A DNA stretch of 64,000 bases from Desulforadius tongensis (GCF_016907915.1 NZ_JAFBCW010000003.1:1-64000); one strand, 5' to 3'; numbered from the stretch's first letter, positions 33,300 through 42,989 are shown. Notes: a model not told the origin generated them from the letters alone. Made by a program: numbers and translations.

Positions 33300-34826
33300 A
33301 TGAAAAAATTTTTTTCACACCGTAATTTTGGTTTTCAAATGATTACCATTACTTTGATAATTTTGGTTATACCGATACTGGTATTGTTGTATGAATCCTT
33401 TGCCAGTAAAAAAGAAGAGATAATTTTTCTTTCTAAGGAAGAGCGTCTGGGAACAATCGTACAGACTGTTTTATTGGAAGTTAATGCTGAAATAAATGAG
33501 AATAAAGAAAAAATTAAACAAATGACCATTGAAGAAAGGAACAATTTTTTTGAGCAAATCTTTTCCCACGCCGCCACCCCGATTATTGAGTTTAACCCCG
33601 GGGTAAGATTAAGCTTGTATATTCCGGACAGTGATAAAATGATAGTTAGAGGTTTTCTGCATAACTATCGTAAGTTGTCCCCAGAGGAGCAAAAAAAGAG
33701 AGAAAAGAGAATCTACACCAATGCGTATTCAGGGATTCGTAGTGTGCTGGCCAGCGGTGAACCGCTGGCTACCATTGCCGGCGAGCCGGAGGACAGGTTT
33801 ATTGAACGGTTTGTACCCGTTAAAATAGAAGGGCAGTTAGTTGCTGTGTTGTGGGCGGATGAACGTCTGCATCCAATTTTTAATCAAGCCAGGCAGTTTA
33901 GAACTATGACCAGGTATCTTTCAATTGCTGCCCTGCTGATTGGCGGGTTAGGGGTATTTATTGTTGTAAACAATTTGACCAGTGGGGTAAGACAAATAAA
34001 AAATGGCTTAAGTAAATTAGAGAATGATATTAACGCCAAACTGCCTGTACTACCGGGGGAATTGGGACAAATTTCAAAAGCCATTAACAAAATGGCTGAT
34101 GCCTTAATTGAAAAAGAAAAATTAGAAGAGGAAATAAGGAAGCAAGAGCGTTTAGCGGCCCTTGGCCGGATTGTAACCGGGGTTGCCCACGAGCTGCGCA
34201 ATCCCATTGGGGTAATTAAAGCAACTGTTCAATTAATGGAAGCAGAAAAAAAAGATCCTTCTATTCAAGAATACTGTCAGGTAATAAAACAGCAGGTGGA
34301 CAGACAGAACAAAGTAATTCATGAACTGCTGTCTTATGGAAAACCCAGTAAGCCGGTAAAAGAGATGGTGCAGATCAATAAACTGCTGGATTCTGTACTT
34401 ACTTTTTTTATTGCTGCCCAGCTTAGACAAAGCAATATAGAACTTGTAACAAACTTTTCCCCGGAACTGCCGCCGGTATATGCAGATGGGGAACGCATTA
34501 AACAAGTATTTGTAAATATAATTTTAAATGCCATAGAAGTAATGCCCGGTGGAGGCAAACTTGATATTACAACTCGACATGATGCAAATAATGTTATAAT
34601 ATCCTTTAAAGACACTGGAACAGGTATAGACAAAGAAAAAATTAAAAATATTTTTGACCCCTTTTTTACTACCAAAGAAACAGGAACCGGTTTAGGGTTG
34701 ACGATATGCAATCAAATAATATCTATGCATAATGGTGTTATTACGGCTGAATGTAATGAAGATGGGGGAATGACTTTTACTGTCAAACTGCCGTTAAACC
34801 AAGAGATGGGGAGAGATGACAGGTGA
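33300..34826 (+). CDS. Membrane sensor histidine kinase
   Basis: 508 residues. A first membrane helix (about 10-30) is followed by an extracytoplasmic sensor domain (about 35-205) and a second helix (about 207-227). Then come a HAMP-like region (230-280), HisKA with His near 297 (HELRNPIGVI) and HATPase_c with NIILNAIE, DTGTGID and GTGLGLT. ATG start at 33300, preceded by AAAGGTGGG; an in-frame ATG at 33270 is less likely. It overlaps the downstream NtrC-type regulator gene, its obvious partner. The extracellular signal may be an anion handled by the adjacent transporters. Confidence 0.9.
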   Translation: MKKFFSHRNFGFQMITITLIILVIPILVLLYESFASKKEEIIFLSKEERLGTIVQTVLLEVNAEINENKEKIKQMTIEERNNFFEQIFSHAATPIIEFNPGVRLSLYIPDSDKMIVRGFLHNYRKLSPEEQKKREKRIYTNAYSGIRSVLASGEPLATIAGEPEDRFIERFVPVKIEGQLVAVLWADERLHPIFNQARQFRTMTRYLSIAALLIGGLGVFIVVNNLTSGVRQIKNGLSKLENDINAKLPVLPGELGQISKAINKMADALIEKEKLEEEIRKQERLAALGRIVTGVAHELRNPIGVIKATVQLMEAEKKDPSIQEYCQVIKQQVDRQNKVIHELLSYGKPSKPVKEMVQINKLLDSVLTFFIAAQLRQSNIELVTNFSPELPPVYADGERIKQVFVNIILNAIEVMPGGGKLDITTRHDANNVIISFKDTGTGIDKEKIKNIFDPFFTTKETGTGLGLTICNQIISMHNGVITAECNEDGGMTFTVKLPLNQEMGRDDR

Positions 34827-36187
34827 TCCCTAAAATATTAATCATTGACGATGAGGAACACATGTGTTGGGCTTTAAAACGGGCAATGGAACAGGAAGGC
34901 TACCAGGCCATAACGGCAACCTCCGGTAATAAAGGGATTAGTCTTTTAAAAAATAAAGGCCCGTCATTGGTTTTGCTGGATTTAAAAATGCCGGGAATGG
35001 ATGGTATGGAAGTTTTAAAGGTTATAAAAGAAATTCATCCCAAGATCCCGGTAATTATGATTACAGCCCACGGCACCATAGAAACCGCCATTGAAGCAAT
35101 GAAACTGGGTGCCAATGATTACATTACCAAACCATTTGATTTAGATGAGCTGAAAATGGTGGTTAAACAAGCGCTGAAATACAGCGAACTTGTTTCTGAA
35201 GTTTCATTTTTGCGCTCGGAACTGAGTAAAAAATACGGGACTATTATCGGGGAAAGCCCGGCCATTAAAGAAGTTATTCTGTTGATTGAGCGGGTGGCGG
35301 CAACCAACGCCACTGTAATGATAACCGGCGAAAGCGGTACCGGTAAAGAGGTTACTGCCTTGGCAATACACCAGGCCAGCGATAGAAGGGACTACCCCTT
35401 TGTACCGGTTAACTGTGCGGCCCTGCCGGAACAATTGCTGGAAAGTGAGCTGTTTGGGCATGAAAAAGGTGCTTTTACCGGTGCTGTGGCGTTAAAACGG
35501 GGACGTTTTGAACTGGCGGACAAAGGAACCATCTTTTTGGACGAGATCGCAGAAATGTCCCCGGCCATGCAGGCCAAACTGCTGAGAGTTTTACAGGAAA
35601 GGTCTTTTGAACGGGTGGGCGGCACGGAAACGCTGCATGTTAATGTAAGGATTATTGCGGCCACCAACAGGGATATTCGTGAACTTATTCGAAAAGGGGA
35701 ATTTCGAGAAGACCTGTATTATAGATTAAATGTTATTCATATTCACCTGCCCCCCTTAAGAGAGCGCAGGGATGACATTCCGCTGCTGGCTAATAATTTT
35801 TTAAGAAAATACATGATGGGAACTTACCCGGTAAAGGATATTGACCCGGAAGCTATGGAACTGCTGGTAAATTATGATTGGCCGGGCAATATACGCGAAC
35901 TGCAGAACGTTATTGAACGTGCGGTTATAATATGCCGGGGAAACAAAATTTTACCTGAGCACTTACCCATAGAATTACAGCAAAAGGCTGATAATAATCA
36001 GTTTGCTGTGGAAACGATAGTAAATTTCCCGGACAGCGGTATTTCATTGGAGCAGGTGGAAAAAGAGTTGATATTAAAGGCCTTGGAGAAAAGTAAAGGT
36101 AATCAAACCAAAGCTGCCCAGTTACTGGGCATTACCCGGTCTGCTTTAATTTATCGCAGCCAAAAGTATAACATAAAATTAGGATAA
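34823..36187 (+). CDS. Sigma-54 dependent response regulator (NtrC type, second copy)
   Basis: 454 residues. Receiver domain with phospho-acceptor D53; AAA+ domain with Walker A GESGTGKE (169-176), GAFTGA (216-221) and a GWPGNIRELQNV-type end (DWPGNIREL); C-terminal Fis-type HTH (SKGNQTKAAQLLGITRSAL). GTG start overlapping the kinase stop (GTGA). It activates sigma-54 promoters, but I found no good -24/-12 site before the neighbouring transporter genes, so its targets may lie elsewhere. Compared with the regulator encoded at 11700, it lacks the linker insert. Confidence 0.92.
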   Translation: MIPKILIIDDEEHMCWALKRAMEQEGYQAITATSGNKGISLLKNKGPSLVLLDLKMPGMDGMEVLKVIKEIHPKIPVIMITAHGTIETAIEAMKLGANDYITKPFDLDELKMVVKQALKYSELVSEVSFLRSELSKKYGTIIGESPAIKEVILLIERVAATNATVMITGESGTGKEVTALAIHQASDRRDYPFVPVNCAALPEQLLESELFGHEKGAFTGAVALKRGRFELADKGTIFLDEIAEMSPAMQAKLLRVLQERSFERVGGTETLHVNVRIIAATNRDIRELIRKGEFREDLYYRLNVIHIHLPPLRERRDDIPLLANNFLRKYMMGTYPVKDIDPEAMELLVNYDWPGNIRELQNVIERAVIICRGNKILPEHLPIELQQKADNNQFAVETIVNFPDSGISLEQVEKELILKALEKSKGNQTKAAQLLGITRSALIYRSQKYNIKLG

Positions 36188-36247
36188 AGCTGGGAAACTT
36201 TAGGGTAAAATATTCATGCTGATACATTTTTAACAGGTGGTGGGATT

Positions 36248-37159
36248 TTGACCAAAGAGTTTCAACCTGCTTACCGTAAAATGTCTATTACCGAGCTTAA
36301 GCGCCGTACCAGGCTGGCGGTGGAAAAATTAGCAGATTGTACAGTGTGTGCCCAGCATTGTCATGTTAATCGTTTAGAAGGTCAGTTGGGTTTTTGCCGC
36401 GCAGGGCGTGAAGCGGTTGTGGCCAGTTATGGAAGTCATTGGGGAGAAGAGGAAGTGCTGGTGGGCCAAAACGGTTCGGGTACAATATTTTTCAGTTACT
36501 GCAGCATGTCCTGTGAGTTTTGTCAAAACTGTGAAATCAGCTATCACGGGGAAGGACGTGATGTAACCGCCAGTGAACTGGCTGATATAATGCTGAGCTT
36601 GCAGCAAACGGGGTGCCATAATATCAATTTGGTTTCCCCCAGTCACTTTGTTCCCCAGATATTAGAAGCACTGGTGCTGGCGGTGGAAGAGGGGTTAAAT
36701 TTACCGCTGGTATACAATACCGGGTGTTATGATGATCTGGAGACGATAAAATTGCTTGATGGAATAGTAGACATATATATGCCGGATATTAAATTTTCCG
36801 ATGACCAAAACGGTAAAAAATATGCTTCGGCGCCCCGGTATTTTACTGTGGCCAGAGAAGTGGTTAAAGAAATGTACCGGCAGGTAGGGGATTTACAGAA
36901 GGACGATAGAAATATCGCCCGGCGTGGTTTGCTGGTGCGGCACCTGGTAATGCCGGAAGATTTAGCCGGCAGTGAGCAGGTGGTGCAGTTTTTAGCCAAT
37001 GAAATTTCGCCCGATACCTACCTGCATATTATGAAGCAGTATTATCCTGCCCATAGAGCCGGTAAGTACCCGGAGTTAAACCGGCCGGTGTACAATCGCG
37101 AGCACAGGTGGGCAGTAAAGAAGGCTAAAGAGGCGGGGCTGCGCCGAATTTTAAGTTAA
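36248..37159 (+). CDS. PflX-like radical SAM protein (COG1313 type)
   Basis: 303 residues. An N-terminal cysteine cluster (C31-x2-C34-x3-C38 and C50: CTVCAQHCHV, LGFC) precedes the radical SAM motif C85-x3-C89-x2-C92 (CSMSCEFC). This double arrangement fits the uncharacterised PflX/COG1313 family, related to pyruvate formate-lyase activases. The target protein or substrate is unknown. TTG start with AGGTGGTGGG upstream. Monocistronic; it may read through from the regulator gene 60 bases before. Confidence 0.85.
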   Translation: MTKEFQPAYRKMSITELKRRTRLAVEKLADCTVCAQHCHVNRLEGQLGFCRAGREAVVASYGSHWGEEEVLVGQNGSGTIFFSYCSMSCEFCQNCEISYHGEGRDVTASELADIMLSLQQTGCHNINLVSPSHFVPQILEALVLAVEEGLNLPLVYNTGCYDDLETIKLLDGIVDIYMPDIKFSDDQNGKKYASAPRYFTVAREVVKEMYRQVGDLQKDDRNIARRGLLVRHLVMPEDLAGSEQVVQFLANEISPDTYLHIMKQYYPAHRAGKYPELNRPVYNREHRWAVKKAKEAGLRRILS

Positions 37160-37166
37160 ATAAATA

Positions 37167-37200
37167 AAAGCCTGGGTTTAACTGGCCGTTCCCAGGCTTT
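37167..37200. terminator. Bidirectional terminator between convergent genes
   Basis: Perfect 10-bp stem AAAGCCTGGG/CCCAGGCTTT with A- and T-rich flanks. Confidence 0.85.
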
Positions 37201-37201
37201 A

Positions 37202-38362
37202 TTATTTAGAGCAGGCCGCTTTTTTTATCACCGCCACGTACATGAGCAGTACTGCAGAATAAACCAGTAGTAAACTTTCTAAACTCCAAATTTCCACCCA
37301 TCCACCGCCTATCAGCGGGCCAAAAACATACCCCAGGGAAAAAGCAGTGTTGTACAGGCCGAAGGCAGCACCATAACTAATGGAACTTTTGTCACCCATT
37401 ACCGCGTCGGCCAGCAGAGGACCGCTGGGTGCAAAGATCAACCCGTATGTTATACCCAAAATACCCATTACCAGCACGGCAGCCGGTATAGAAGTGGTGT
37501 AAGTTAACAGGGGTATGGTTATGGCGGTGGTTATTAAACCGGCTGTAATCAGCGGGATGCGGCCGCAGCGATCTGACAGGCGCCCGAAAACCGGCTGGGC
37601 GATAATGCTGCTGGCGGCGGTTGTTCCAAACAATAAACCGATGGTTCCGGGAGTGGCGGCAAATTTGCTGGCATAATATCCGGGCAGTAACGGGTCCATA
37701 AACCCTAAGCCTATGGAAGCAGCTATTACCAGCCCTGTTCCCAGTAACAGTAATTTGTTGCCAAACACGTCGTTGATTTGAATATTATTACCGGTATATT
37801 TTTTCTGCTGTGGTTCTTTAATAACTAAAATTACAAGCAGCAGTACCACTGCCGACATTAATGCACATACCCAAAAGGGAAAGGCATACCCACCCCAGTC
37901 GTAAAGAAAACCGCCGGCCACCGGGCCGGTTAAAAAGCCAAAATTCATCCCCACCATGGCCAGACCCAGCTTTTCACCTCTTTTTTCCGGTGGAAAAATG
38001 TCAGCAATTAATGCCGGCCCGATGGTCCAGCTTGCCGCTGCCGCGGCACCCTGTAGAAACCTGATGGATGCCAGGGCCAAAACGGATTTAGAAAAGGCAT
38101 AAGCGACAGTGGAAATAGTTAAACCCAGCATACCAATAACCATTAATTTTTTCCGTCCCTGCCTGTCCGACATTATTCCCAGGGGGATGGCCACCAGTAA
38201 TAAAGCGGCGGGATACATGGAAAAAATTATTCCCAGGTGAAAAGAAGAAGCATGCAGCTGCTCTATATATATTGGAAAAACCGGAACAATGATTCCTTCT
38301 ATAAAAGTATCAATAAAAATAGTCAGTGCCACTACTACCAGTACTTTGCTGCAGTAACTCAA
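37202..38362 (-). CDS. Major facilitator superfamily transporter (drug-efflux type)
   Basis: 386 residues and 12 predicted membrane helices. The motif A loop between helices 2 and 3 is GIMSDRQGRKKLMVIG, repeated in the second half as GRLSDRCGRIPLITAG. Motif C-like GPVAGGFLYD lies in helix 5, which suggests a proton-driven exporter of the DHA1 type. The substrate is unknown. TTG start preceded by GGGGGAGG. It is convergent with the PflX-like gene and divergent from the RNA methylase gene. Confidence 0.87.
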   Translation of the reverse strand: MSYCSKVLVVVALTIFIDTFIEGIIVPVFPIYIEQLHASSFHLGIIFSMYPAALLLVAIPLGIMSDRQGRKKLMVIGMLGLTISTVAYAFSKSVLALASIRFLQGAAAAASWTIGPALIADIFPPEKRGEKLGLAMVGMNFGFLTGPVAGGFLYDWGGYAFPFWVCALMSAVVLLLVILVIKEPQQKKYTGNNIQINDVFGNKLLLLGTGLVIAASIGLGFMDPLLPGYYASKFAATPGTIGLLFGTTAASSIIAQPVFGRLSDRCGRIPLITAGLITTAITIPLLTYTTSIPAAVLVMGILGITYGLIFAPSGPLLADAVMGDKSSISYGAAFGLYNTAFSLGYVFGPLIGGGWVEIWSLESLLLVYSAVLLMYVAVIKKAACSK

Positions 38363-38487
38363 TGTTGTTGGCCTCCCCCGGTACAGAATTTAAACTTTTT
38401 CTTAAACTGAATTAGCAAAATTATCTAAGATAATGTTATTATAAATTATACATCAAATTATACATCTGTAATTAAGGCGGTGCTATT

Positions 38488-39855
38488 TTGGGTAATAGGG
38501 AAAACCAAAATATAACCATAGATATAACGGGATTGACGCACAAGGGGGAAGGGGTTGGCCGCCTTCCCGACGGCATGGCTGTTTTTGTCCCCGGTGCTGT
38601 ACCGGGGGAAAAGGCAGCGGTGCAGGTGGTGCGTCGTAAAAAGAATTATGCCCATGCCAGGCTGTTAGATATTATAGCACAGGCAGATGAACGCTGCCGA
38701 CCTCAATGCGCTGTTTACGGCAGGTGCGGGGGCTGTACACTGCAGCACATTGAATATCAAGCCCAGCTGCGTTATAAAACCGGGCAGGTAAAGGACAGTT
38801 TGAGCAGGATAGGAAAGCTAAAAGATGTCAAAGTTCTTCCCACCCTGGGGATGGAACGGCCGTGGCATTATAGAAATAAAGTACATTTTCAGGTGCAGGA
38901 AATTAACGGCCGGGTAACCCTTGGCTATTTTGAACAGGGAAGCCACTGTTTACTGCCCCTTTCAGCACACCGCTGCCTGCTGGTGGATGATGAATTAAAT
39001 GAAGCGGCAAAAACGGTGGAAGAACTGCTGAATAAATACCGGGTACCGGTATTTAACTGGCAGAATAAAAGAGGTTTGATCCGCCATGTGGTTTTGCGCA
39101 AAGGGGCGGTTACCGGAGAAGTGATGGTGGTACTGGTTACCGGCAGCGGCAGGTGGGATGAAGAAAACAGATTGGCCCGAGAAATACAGCATATACACCC
39201 CCGGGTGGCATCGGTGGTGCGGAACATCAATCAGTCCGGCAGCCGGGTGGTGATGGGAGAAAAGAACAAAACCCTGGCCGGAAAACCAACTATAACAGAC
39301 CGGTTGGGTAGGTTGAAGTTTAATATATCCCCCAATTCCTTTTACCAAGTAAACCCTGCCCAGACTCTGGTGCTTTATAATAAGGCCAGGGAGTATGCCG
39401 GTTTAACGGGAAAGGAAAAGGTGCTGGACGCCTACTGCGGAATCGGCACCATAGCGCTGTTTATGGCAGGTTGTGCCGGTGAAGTAATGGGACTGGAAAT
39501 AGTACCGGAAGCGGTGAAAGATGCGGAGGAGAACGCCAAAGAAAACGGTATTGATAACGTCGAGTTTTACCAGGGGGAAGTGGAAAGACTGCTGCCGCTT
39601 CTGAGCAGGGAAGGATACCGGCCGGATGTGGTGGTGCTGGACCCCCCGCGCAGGGGATGCGGGCGGGAAGTTTTAAGTGTTTTAGCAGAAATGAAAGTGC
39701 CCGGGATAGTATATGTATCCTGCGATCCGGGCACACTGGCCAGGGATTTGTCCTACCTGAACAGTAATGGATTTGAAATAAAAGAAGTACAGCCGGTGGA
39801 CATGTTTCCCCAGACTGCGCATGTGGAGTGCGTCGTGAAGATAGAGAAGAAATAG
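38488..39855 (+). CDS. 23S rRNA (uracil-5-)-methyltransferase, RlmD/RumA family
   Basis: 455 residues. An N-terminal TRAM domain (about 5-62) is followed by an iron-sulfur ligand set C70, C74, C80, C83 (ERCRPQCAVYGRCGGC). The SAM-binding methylase domain has DAYCGIGTIALF, DPPRRG and the catalytic SCDPGTLARDL (Cys about 412). It makes 5-methyluridine in 23S rRNA (position 747 or 1939 type cannot be decided; RlmCD-like in Firmicutes). TTG start with AAGGCGG upstream. The last gene before the accessory island. Confidence 0.92.
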   Translation: MGNRENQNITIDITGLTHKGEGVGRLPDGMAVFVPGAVPGEKAAVQVVRRKKNYAHARLLDIIAQADERCRPQCAVYGRCGGCTLQHIEYQAQLRYKTGQVKDSLSRIGKLKDVKVLPTLGMERPWHYRNKVHFQVQEINGRVTLGYFEQGSHCLLPLSAHRCLLVDDELNEAAKTVEELLNKYRVPVFNWQNKRGLIRHVVLRKGAVTGEVMVVLVTGSGRWDEENRLAREIQHIHPRVASVVRNINQSGSRVVMGEKNKTLAGKPTITDRLGRLKFNISPNSFYQVNPAQTLVLYNKAREYAGLTGKEKVLDAYCGIGTIALFMAGCAGEVMGLEIVPEAVKDAEENAKENGIDNVEFYQGEVERLLPLLSREGYRPDVVVLDPPRRGCGREVLSVLAEMKVPGIVYVSCDPGTLARDLSYLNSNGFEIKEVQPVDMFPQTAHVECVVKIEKK

Positions 39856-39911
39856 CTTGAAATCAAAGACTTTGAAGGTTTTTAACTAAATATGGATGTG
39901 TGTTTTATGTT

Positions 39912-39939
39912 CCCTCAGACTATGGTTTGGGGGATTTTT
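39912..39939 (+). terminator. Terminator after the RNA methylase gene
   Basis: 9-bp stem (CCCTCAGAC pairing with GTTTGGGGG through G-T pairs), TATG loop, ATTTTT tail. The gap 39856-40080 holds nothing else that I can identify. Confidence 0.65.
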
Positions 39940-40080
39940 GTTTGAGGGGGGTAAGGATTTTCGCAGAATTGGATATTTGCGAAATTGTTTGAAAGGAGTA
40001 GCTGCATGGTAGGGATAATATGTTTGGGTAGTTTTGAAACATCGAGTGTGTTGTTGTAGATTGTCAAGGAGAGATGTTAA

Positions 40081-40125
40081 TGTCAATATAATTTTTAACA
40101 TATTTGCAAATATAACTTTTAACAC
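40081..40125. mobile_element. IS21-type terminal region
   Basis: The sequence starting TGTCAATATAA contains a repeated segment, AATATAA-T/C-TTTTAACA (40085-40100 and again 40109-40124), as expected for the multiple terminal repeats of IS21-family elements. It lies 66 bases beyond the stop of the istA relic. Only this end is visible. Confidence 0.55.
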
Positions 40126-40190
40126 TTTTGACTAAGTATTTTTTGAATTACTTGTAAATATTTTGTCTTTAACTCTGTAAGATTTGCCTG

Positions 40191-40870
40191 TTATTTTTTC
40201 AACAAGCAAGATTCAATTATTTCTTTATTCGGTAAAGGAGAAAGGTATTCTTTTTCTTTTTTTATAAGCATTATAGGTTTTACTCCTGTGGTTTGATTTA
40301 TTTCATTATTTACTTCATCACTTAATCTATTTATTATTTCAACTAATTCTTCTTCATTCTCGAATTCATAATTGTAAGGGATTAACCTACTTATAAACCT
40401 GTTAGCAGACTCTACTTTTCCTTTAGTTTGAGGAGATCGAACATTGCATTTTTCTGGTGTAAATTTAAAATCTTTTGAAAACTGTCTAAACTCCTCAGTA
40501 AACTTTTTGTTTTTACATTTACTATACTACTCATGTTATCTGTAAGTAATCTTTTTGGAACTCCTCCATAATATTTAAATGATTCAATAAGACATCTAAA
40601 TACATCTTCTTTTGTCTTTGATTTACTATAAGTAAATTTATGCATTCTTGAATATCCTAACGTTGTTGTAAGAATATTAAATTTAAATATCTCTCCATTT
40701 TTTGAAATCATAGTTATGTCTTCTTTGAAATCAAACTGCAGTTGTTCTCCTGGCTTAGTTTCATATCTTGGATGAACTACAGATTTGTTTTTACTTTTTA
40801 ATTTATGCTTTCTTATGTAATAATTAAAGTTTGAACGTGTTCCTATAGTCTTATCCTTTGCGTAAAAGTA
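40191..40870 (-). pseudogene. IS21-family transposase istA, truncated and frameshifted
   Basis: The minus strand encodes an IstA-like DDE transposase: YETKPGEQLQFDFKED, NILTTTLGYSRMHKF, YGGVPKRLLTDNM, then, after a one-base frameshift near 40517 in an A-rich run, RSPQTKGKVESANRF and TTGVKPIMLIKKE to a stop at 40191. The N-terminal third is missing at the junction near 40870, where a serine recombinase fragment begins on the other strand. The partner istB gene is also absent. The element is dead. Confidence 0.8.
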
Positions 40871-41406
40871 TTTGGAACAATCGAGGGAAAAAATCAATAG
40901 TTTGGCGATGTGTTAGTAGATTAGAGAATACAGGTTCATTTTGTGATGCATCAACCATATCTGAAGATATACTAAAAGAGAAAATCATAAAAGCAATTAA
41001 TCTTGTCATTGGTGAAAAAAGTACCTTTATTGCTACACTAAAAACGAATATAGAAACTGTGCTTAATGAAAACTATGATAAGACTACAACCGATATTGAT
41101 ACTAAATTGGATGAGCTGCAAAACGAGCTTCTCAAGCTAGCAAACTCAAAATCGGATTATAGCGACGTTGCTGATGAAATTTACCGCTTGCGGGAACTGA
41201 AGCAAAATGTACTGGTTGAAAATGCAGAGCGTGAAGGAAAAAGGCAACGAATCGCGGAGATGACAGCCTTCTTAAATGAGCAGTCCTATGAGATGGAGGA
41301 ATATGATGAGCAGTTAGTAAGGCGGCTTATTGAAAAGGTGATGGTCTTTGATGATAAGTTAATTATAGGATTTAAGTCTGGGGTCGTGATTGATATTGAA
41401 ATATAA
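40860..41406 (+). pseudogene. C-terminal fragment of a large serine recombinase
   Basis: About 180 residues matching the C-terminal part of TndX/TnpX-like large serine recombinases: IWNNRGKKSIVWRC (end of the zinc-ribbon region), a long coiled coil (about 50-135) and YDEQLVRRLIEKVMVFDDKL with FKSGVVIDIEI at the end. The catalytic N-terminus and its nucleophilic serine are missing, cut off at the istA junction. It cannot be active. A terminator follows. Confidence 0.8.
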
Positions 41407-41418
41407 TTATAAAGATAT

Positions 41419-41454
41419 CCACCGATTATATTAACATATTAACGGTGGCTTTTT
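41419..41454 (+). terminator. Terminator after the recombinase fragment
   Basis: 6-bp stem CCACCG/CGGTGG with an 18-base AT-rich loop and CTTTTT tail. The following 41455-41713 contains no gene I can support. Confidence 0.6.
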
Positions 41455-41713
41455 GCCCGACACTTAGCTTTGATTTGACAGAGTATAGAGAAAGAACTAC
41501 AATAATACATGTACATGTTGATGCGATGTTTGGAACGAAATGCATGACTTGAATGTGATAGCAAATTACGTTTTTGAAAAGTGGAAACATGTATCTTCGT
41601 TTGCTTGTAGTCTTGGAGCATATTTTTCGCTTAACACGTATGTAGACACGAATTTTGATAAAAGGAGATTGCTGTTTGAAGAAAAACAACACCTTGGAGA
41701 TTGTAAGCTAACC

Positions 41714-41751
41714 GGGAGGTTTGCGTAAATACAGTCTCACACAAACCTCCC
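41714..41751 (+). promoter_or_regulatory. Hairpin in the leader of the GNAT gene
   Basis: Perfect 10-bp stem GGGAGGTTTG/CAAACCTCCC with an 18-base loop, 36 bases before the GNAT start and upstream of its ribosome site. No T run. Possibly a recombination-site or regulatory structure. Confidence 0.35.
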
Positions 41752-41787
41752 AGTATTGCAGTTAACAATCATCAGGAGGAAAAATTA

Positions 41788-42414
41788 ATGAATAAAAATG
41801 ACTATATCATTCGTTTAGAAAGAGAAGAAGAATACCGTGAGGTCGAAAACCTTGTAAGAGAGGCATTTTGGAATGTATACCGTCCGGGATGCTTGGAGCA
41901 TTATGTATTGAACCAGCTGCGAACTGATGTAGCTTTTGTGCCGGAACTGGACTTTGTAATGGAGAAGGACGGTAAGCTGATTGGCCAGAACATTTTTATG
42001 AGAGCGAATATTAAAGCCGATGATGGCAGGGATATTCCCATCATGACAATGGGGCCTATCTGTATAGCGCCGGAATTTAAAAGACAGGGTTACGGAAAAA
42101 TACTGTTGGACTATTCTCTTGAAAAAGCAGCAGATTTTGGTGCGGGTGCAGTATGCTTGGAAGGAAATATCGACTTCTATGGAAAGAGCGGATTTACTTT
42201 TGCCAGTGAGTTTGGCATCCGTTATCATGGATTGCCTGAAGGTGAAGATGCATCATTCTTTTTATGTAAGGAATTGATATCGGGCTATCTTGATGGAATT
42301 ACCGGAGAGTATGCTACACCGCAGGTATATTTTGTAGATGAAGCAGAAGCCGAGGAGTTCGATAAGGCATTCATACATAAGGAGAAATTGAAACTTCCGG
42401 GACAGCTTTTCTAA
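41788..42414 (+). CDS. GNAT family N-acetyltransferase
   Basis: 208 residues. The acetyl-CoA binding core reads IMTMGPICIAPEFKRQGYGKILLDYSLEKAADFGAGAVCLEGN (motif A with RQGYGK, about 90-102), followed by DFYGKSGFTFASEFGIRY (motif B-like). The C-terminus (about 150-208) carries an extra YLDGITGEY segment. Members with this layout acetylate small molecules; the substrate is unknown. RBS AGGAGG. Lower G+C and a position among mobile relics suggest horizontal transfer. Confidence 0.85.
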   Translation: MNKNDYIIRLEREEEYREVENLVREAFWNVYRPGCLEHYVLNQLRTDVAFVPELDFVMEKDGKLIGQNIFMRANIKADDGRDIPIMTMGPICIAPEFKRQGYGKILLDYSLEKAADFGAGAVCLEGNIDFYGKSGFTFASEFGIRYHGLPEGEDASFFLCKELISGYLDGITGEYATPQVYFVDEAEAEEFDKAFIHKEKLKLPGQLF

Positions 42415-42424
42415 GCGAAAAACA

Positions 42425-42560
42425 AATTTAAAGCAAAGATAGAAACGCAACGAGTGCCATTGGCATTCCAGAGCCGGAAGGTAGCCCGGCCGTCCTGCAT
42501 CTGCAGGGTAAGTAACTTGCCCCTCCGGGTTGTCCGTTCTTTGCTCATCGAAATCTTGTA
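42425..42560 (+). promoter_or_regulatory. yjdF-type riboswitch (azaaromatic-responsive RNA)
   Basis: A compact, G+C-rich leader full of short stems: TGCCA/TGGCA, GCCGG/CCGGC, CCTGCA/TGCAGG, GTAAGTAACTTGC and CCCCTCCGGG. It ends just before the ribosome site of a yjdF relic. The known yjdF motif RNA sits exactly before yjdF genes. I infer the family from position, and from the segment GGTAGCCCGGCC and GTAAGTAACTTGCCCC. Confidence 0.7.
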
Positions 42561-42573
42561 AGGAGGGATTGTC

Positions 42574-42989
42574 ATGGGCAAAGCAAGTGGCAAGCTGACA
42601 GTGTATTTTGAGAAATTGTTCTGGGTAGGCATCTTTGAACGATTCGAAGATGGTAAGCTATCCGTAGCAAAGTGACCTTTGGTGCTGAACCGAAGGATGG
42701 TGAGATTTATGAGTTTATTTTGAAACACTATTACAGTTTGCAATTCAGTCCTACTGTGGCATGTGTTGTAAAGGAAACTAAAAGAAATCCTAAGAGAGTA
42801 CAGCGAGATGTGAAAAAACAATTACAGGATACTGGAATTGGCACAAAATCGCAGTAAGCTCTAAAATTAAAGCAGGAACAGAACAAGCAGGAACGTAAGG
42901 TGAAAAGTCGAGAACAGAAACTGGCTGAAGCTAAGCGTATGTTTGAACTGAAAAAGCAAAAGAAACAAGATAAGCACAGAGGACGTTAA
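42574..42989 (+). pseudogene. yjdF (DUF2992) gene, broken
   Basis: The frame starting at 42574 (RBS AAGGAGGG) encodes GKLTVYFEKLFWVGIFERF and a DGKLSVAK end. It then needs a one-base shift near 42668 to continue as VTFGAEPKDGEIYEFIL ... YYSLQFSP ... KRNPKRVQRD. A TAA at 42855 interrupts a Lys-rich tail that runs to a stop at 42989 (ELKKQKKQDKHRGR). Intact YjdF proteins are about 135-140 residues, which matches the restored length. Function unknown in the family. Confidence 0.82.

Noticed and set aside
35465-35475. AAGGTGCTT within the second NtrC gene
   Set aside because: It lies in the codons for the conserved KGAFTG loop, so coding constraint explains it; not counted as a motif copy.
41426-41728. 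Overlapping small frames on both strands before the GNAT gene
   Set aside because: No ribosome sites, no similarity to known families, and conflicting strands.
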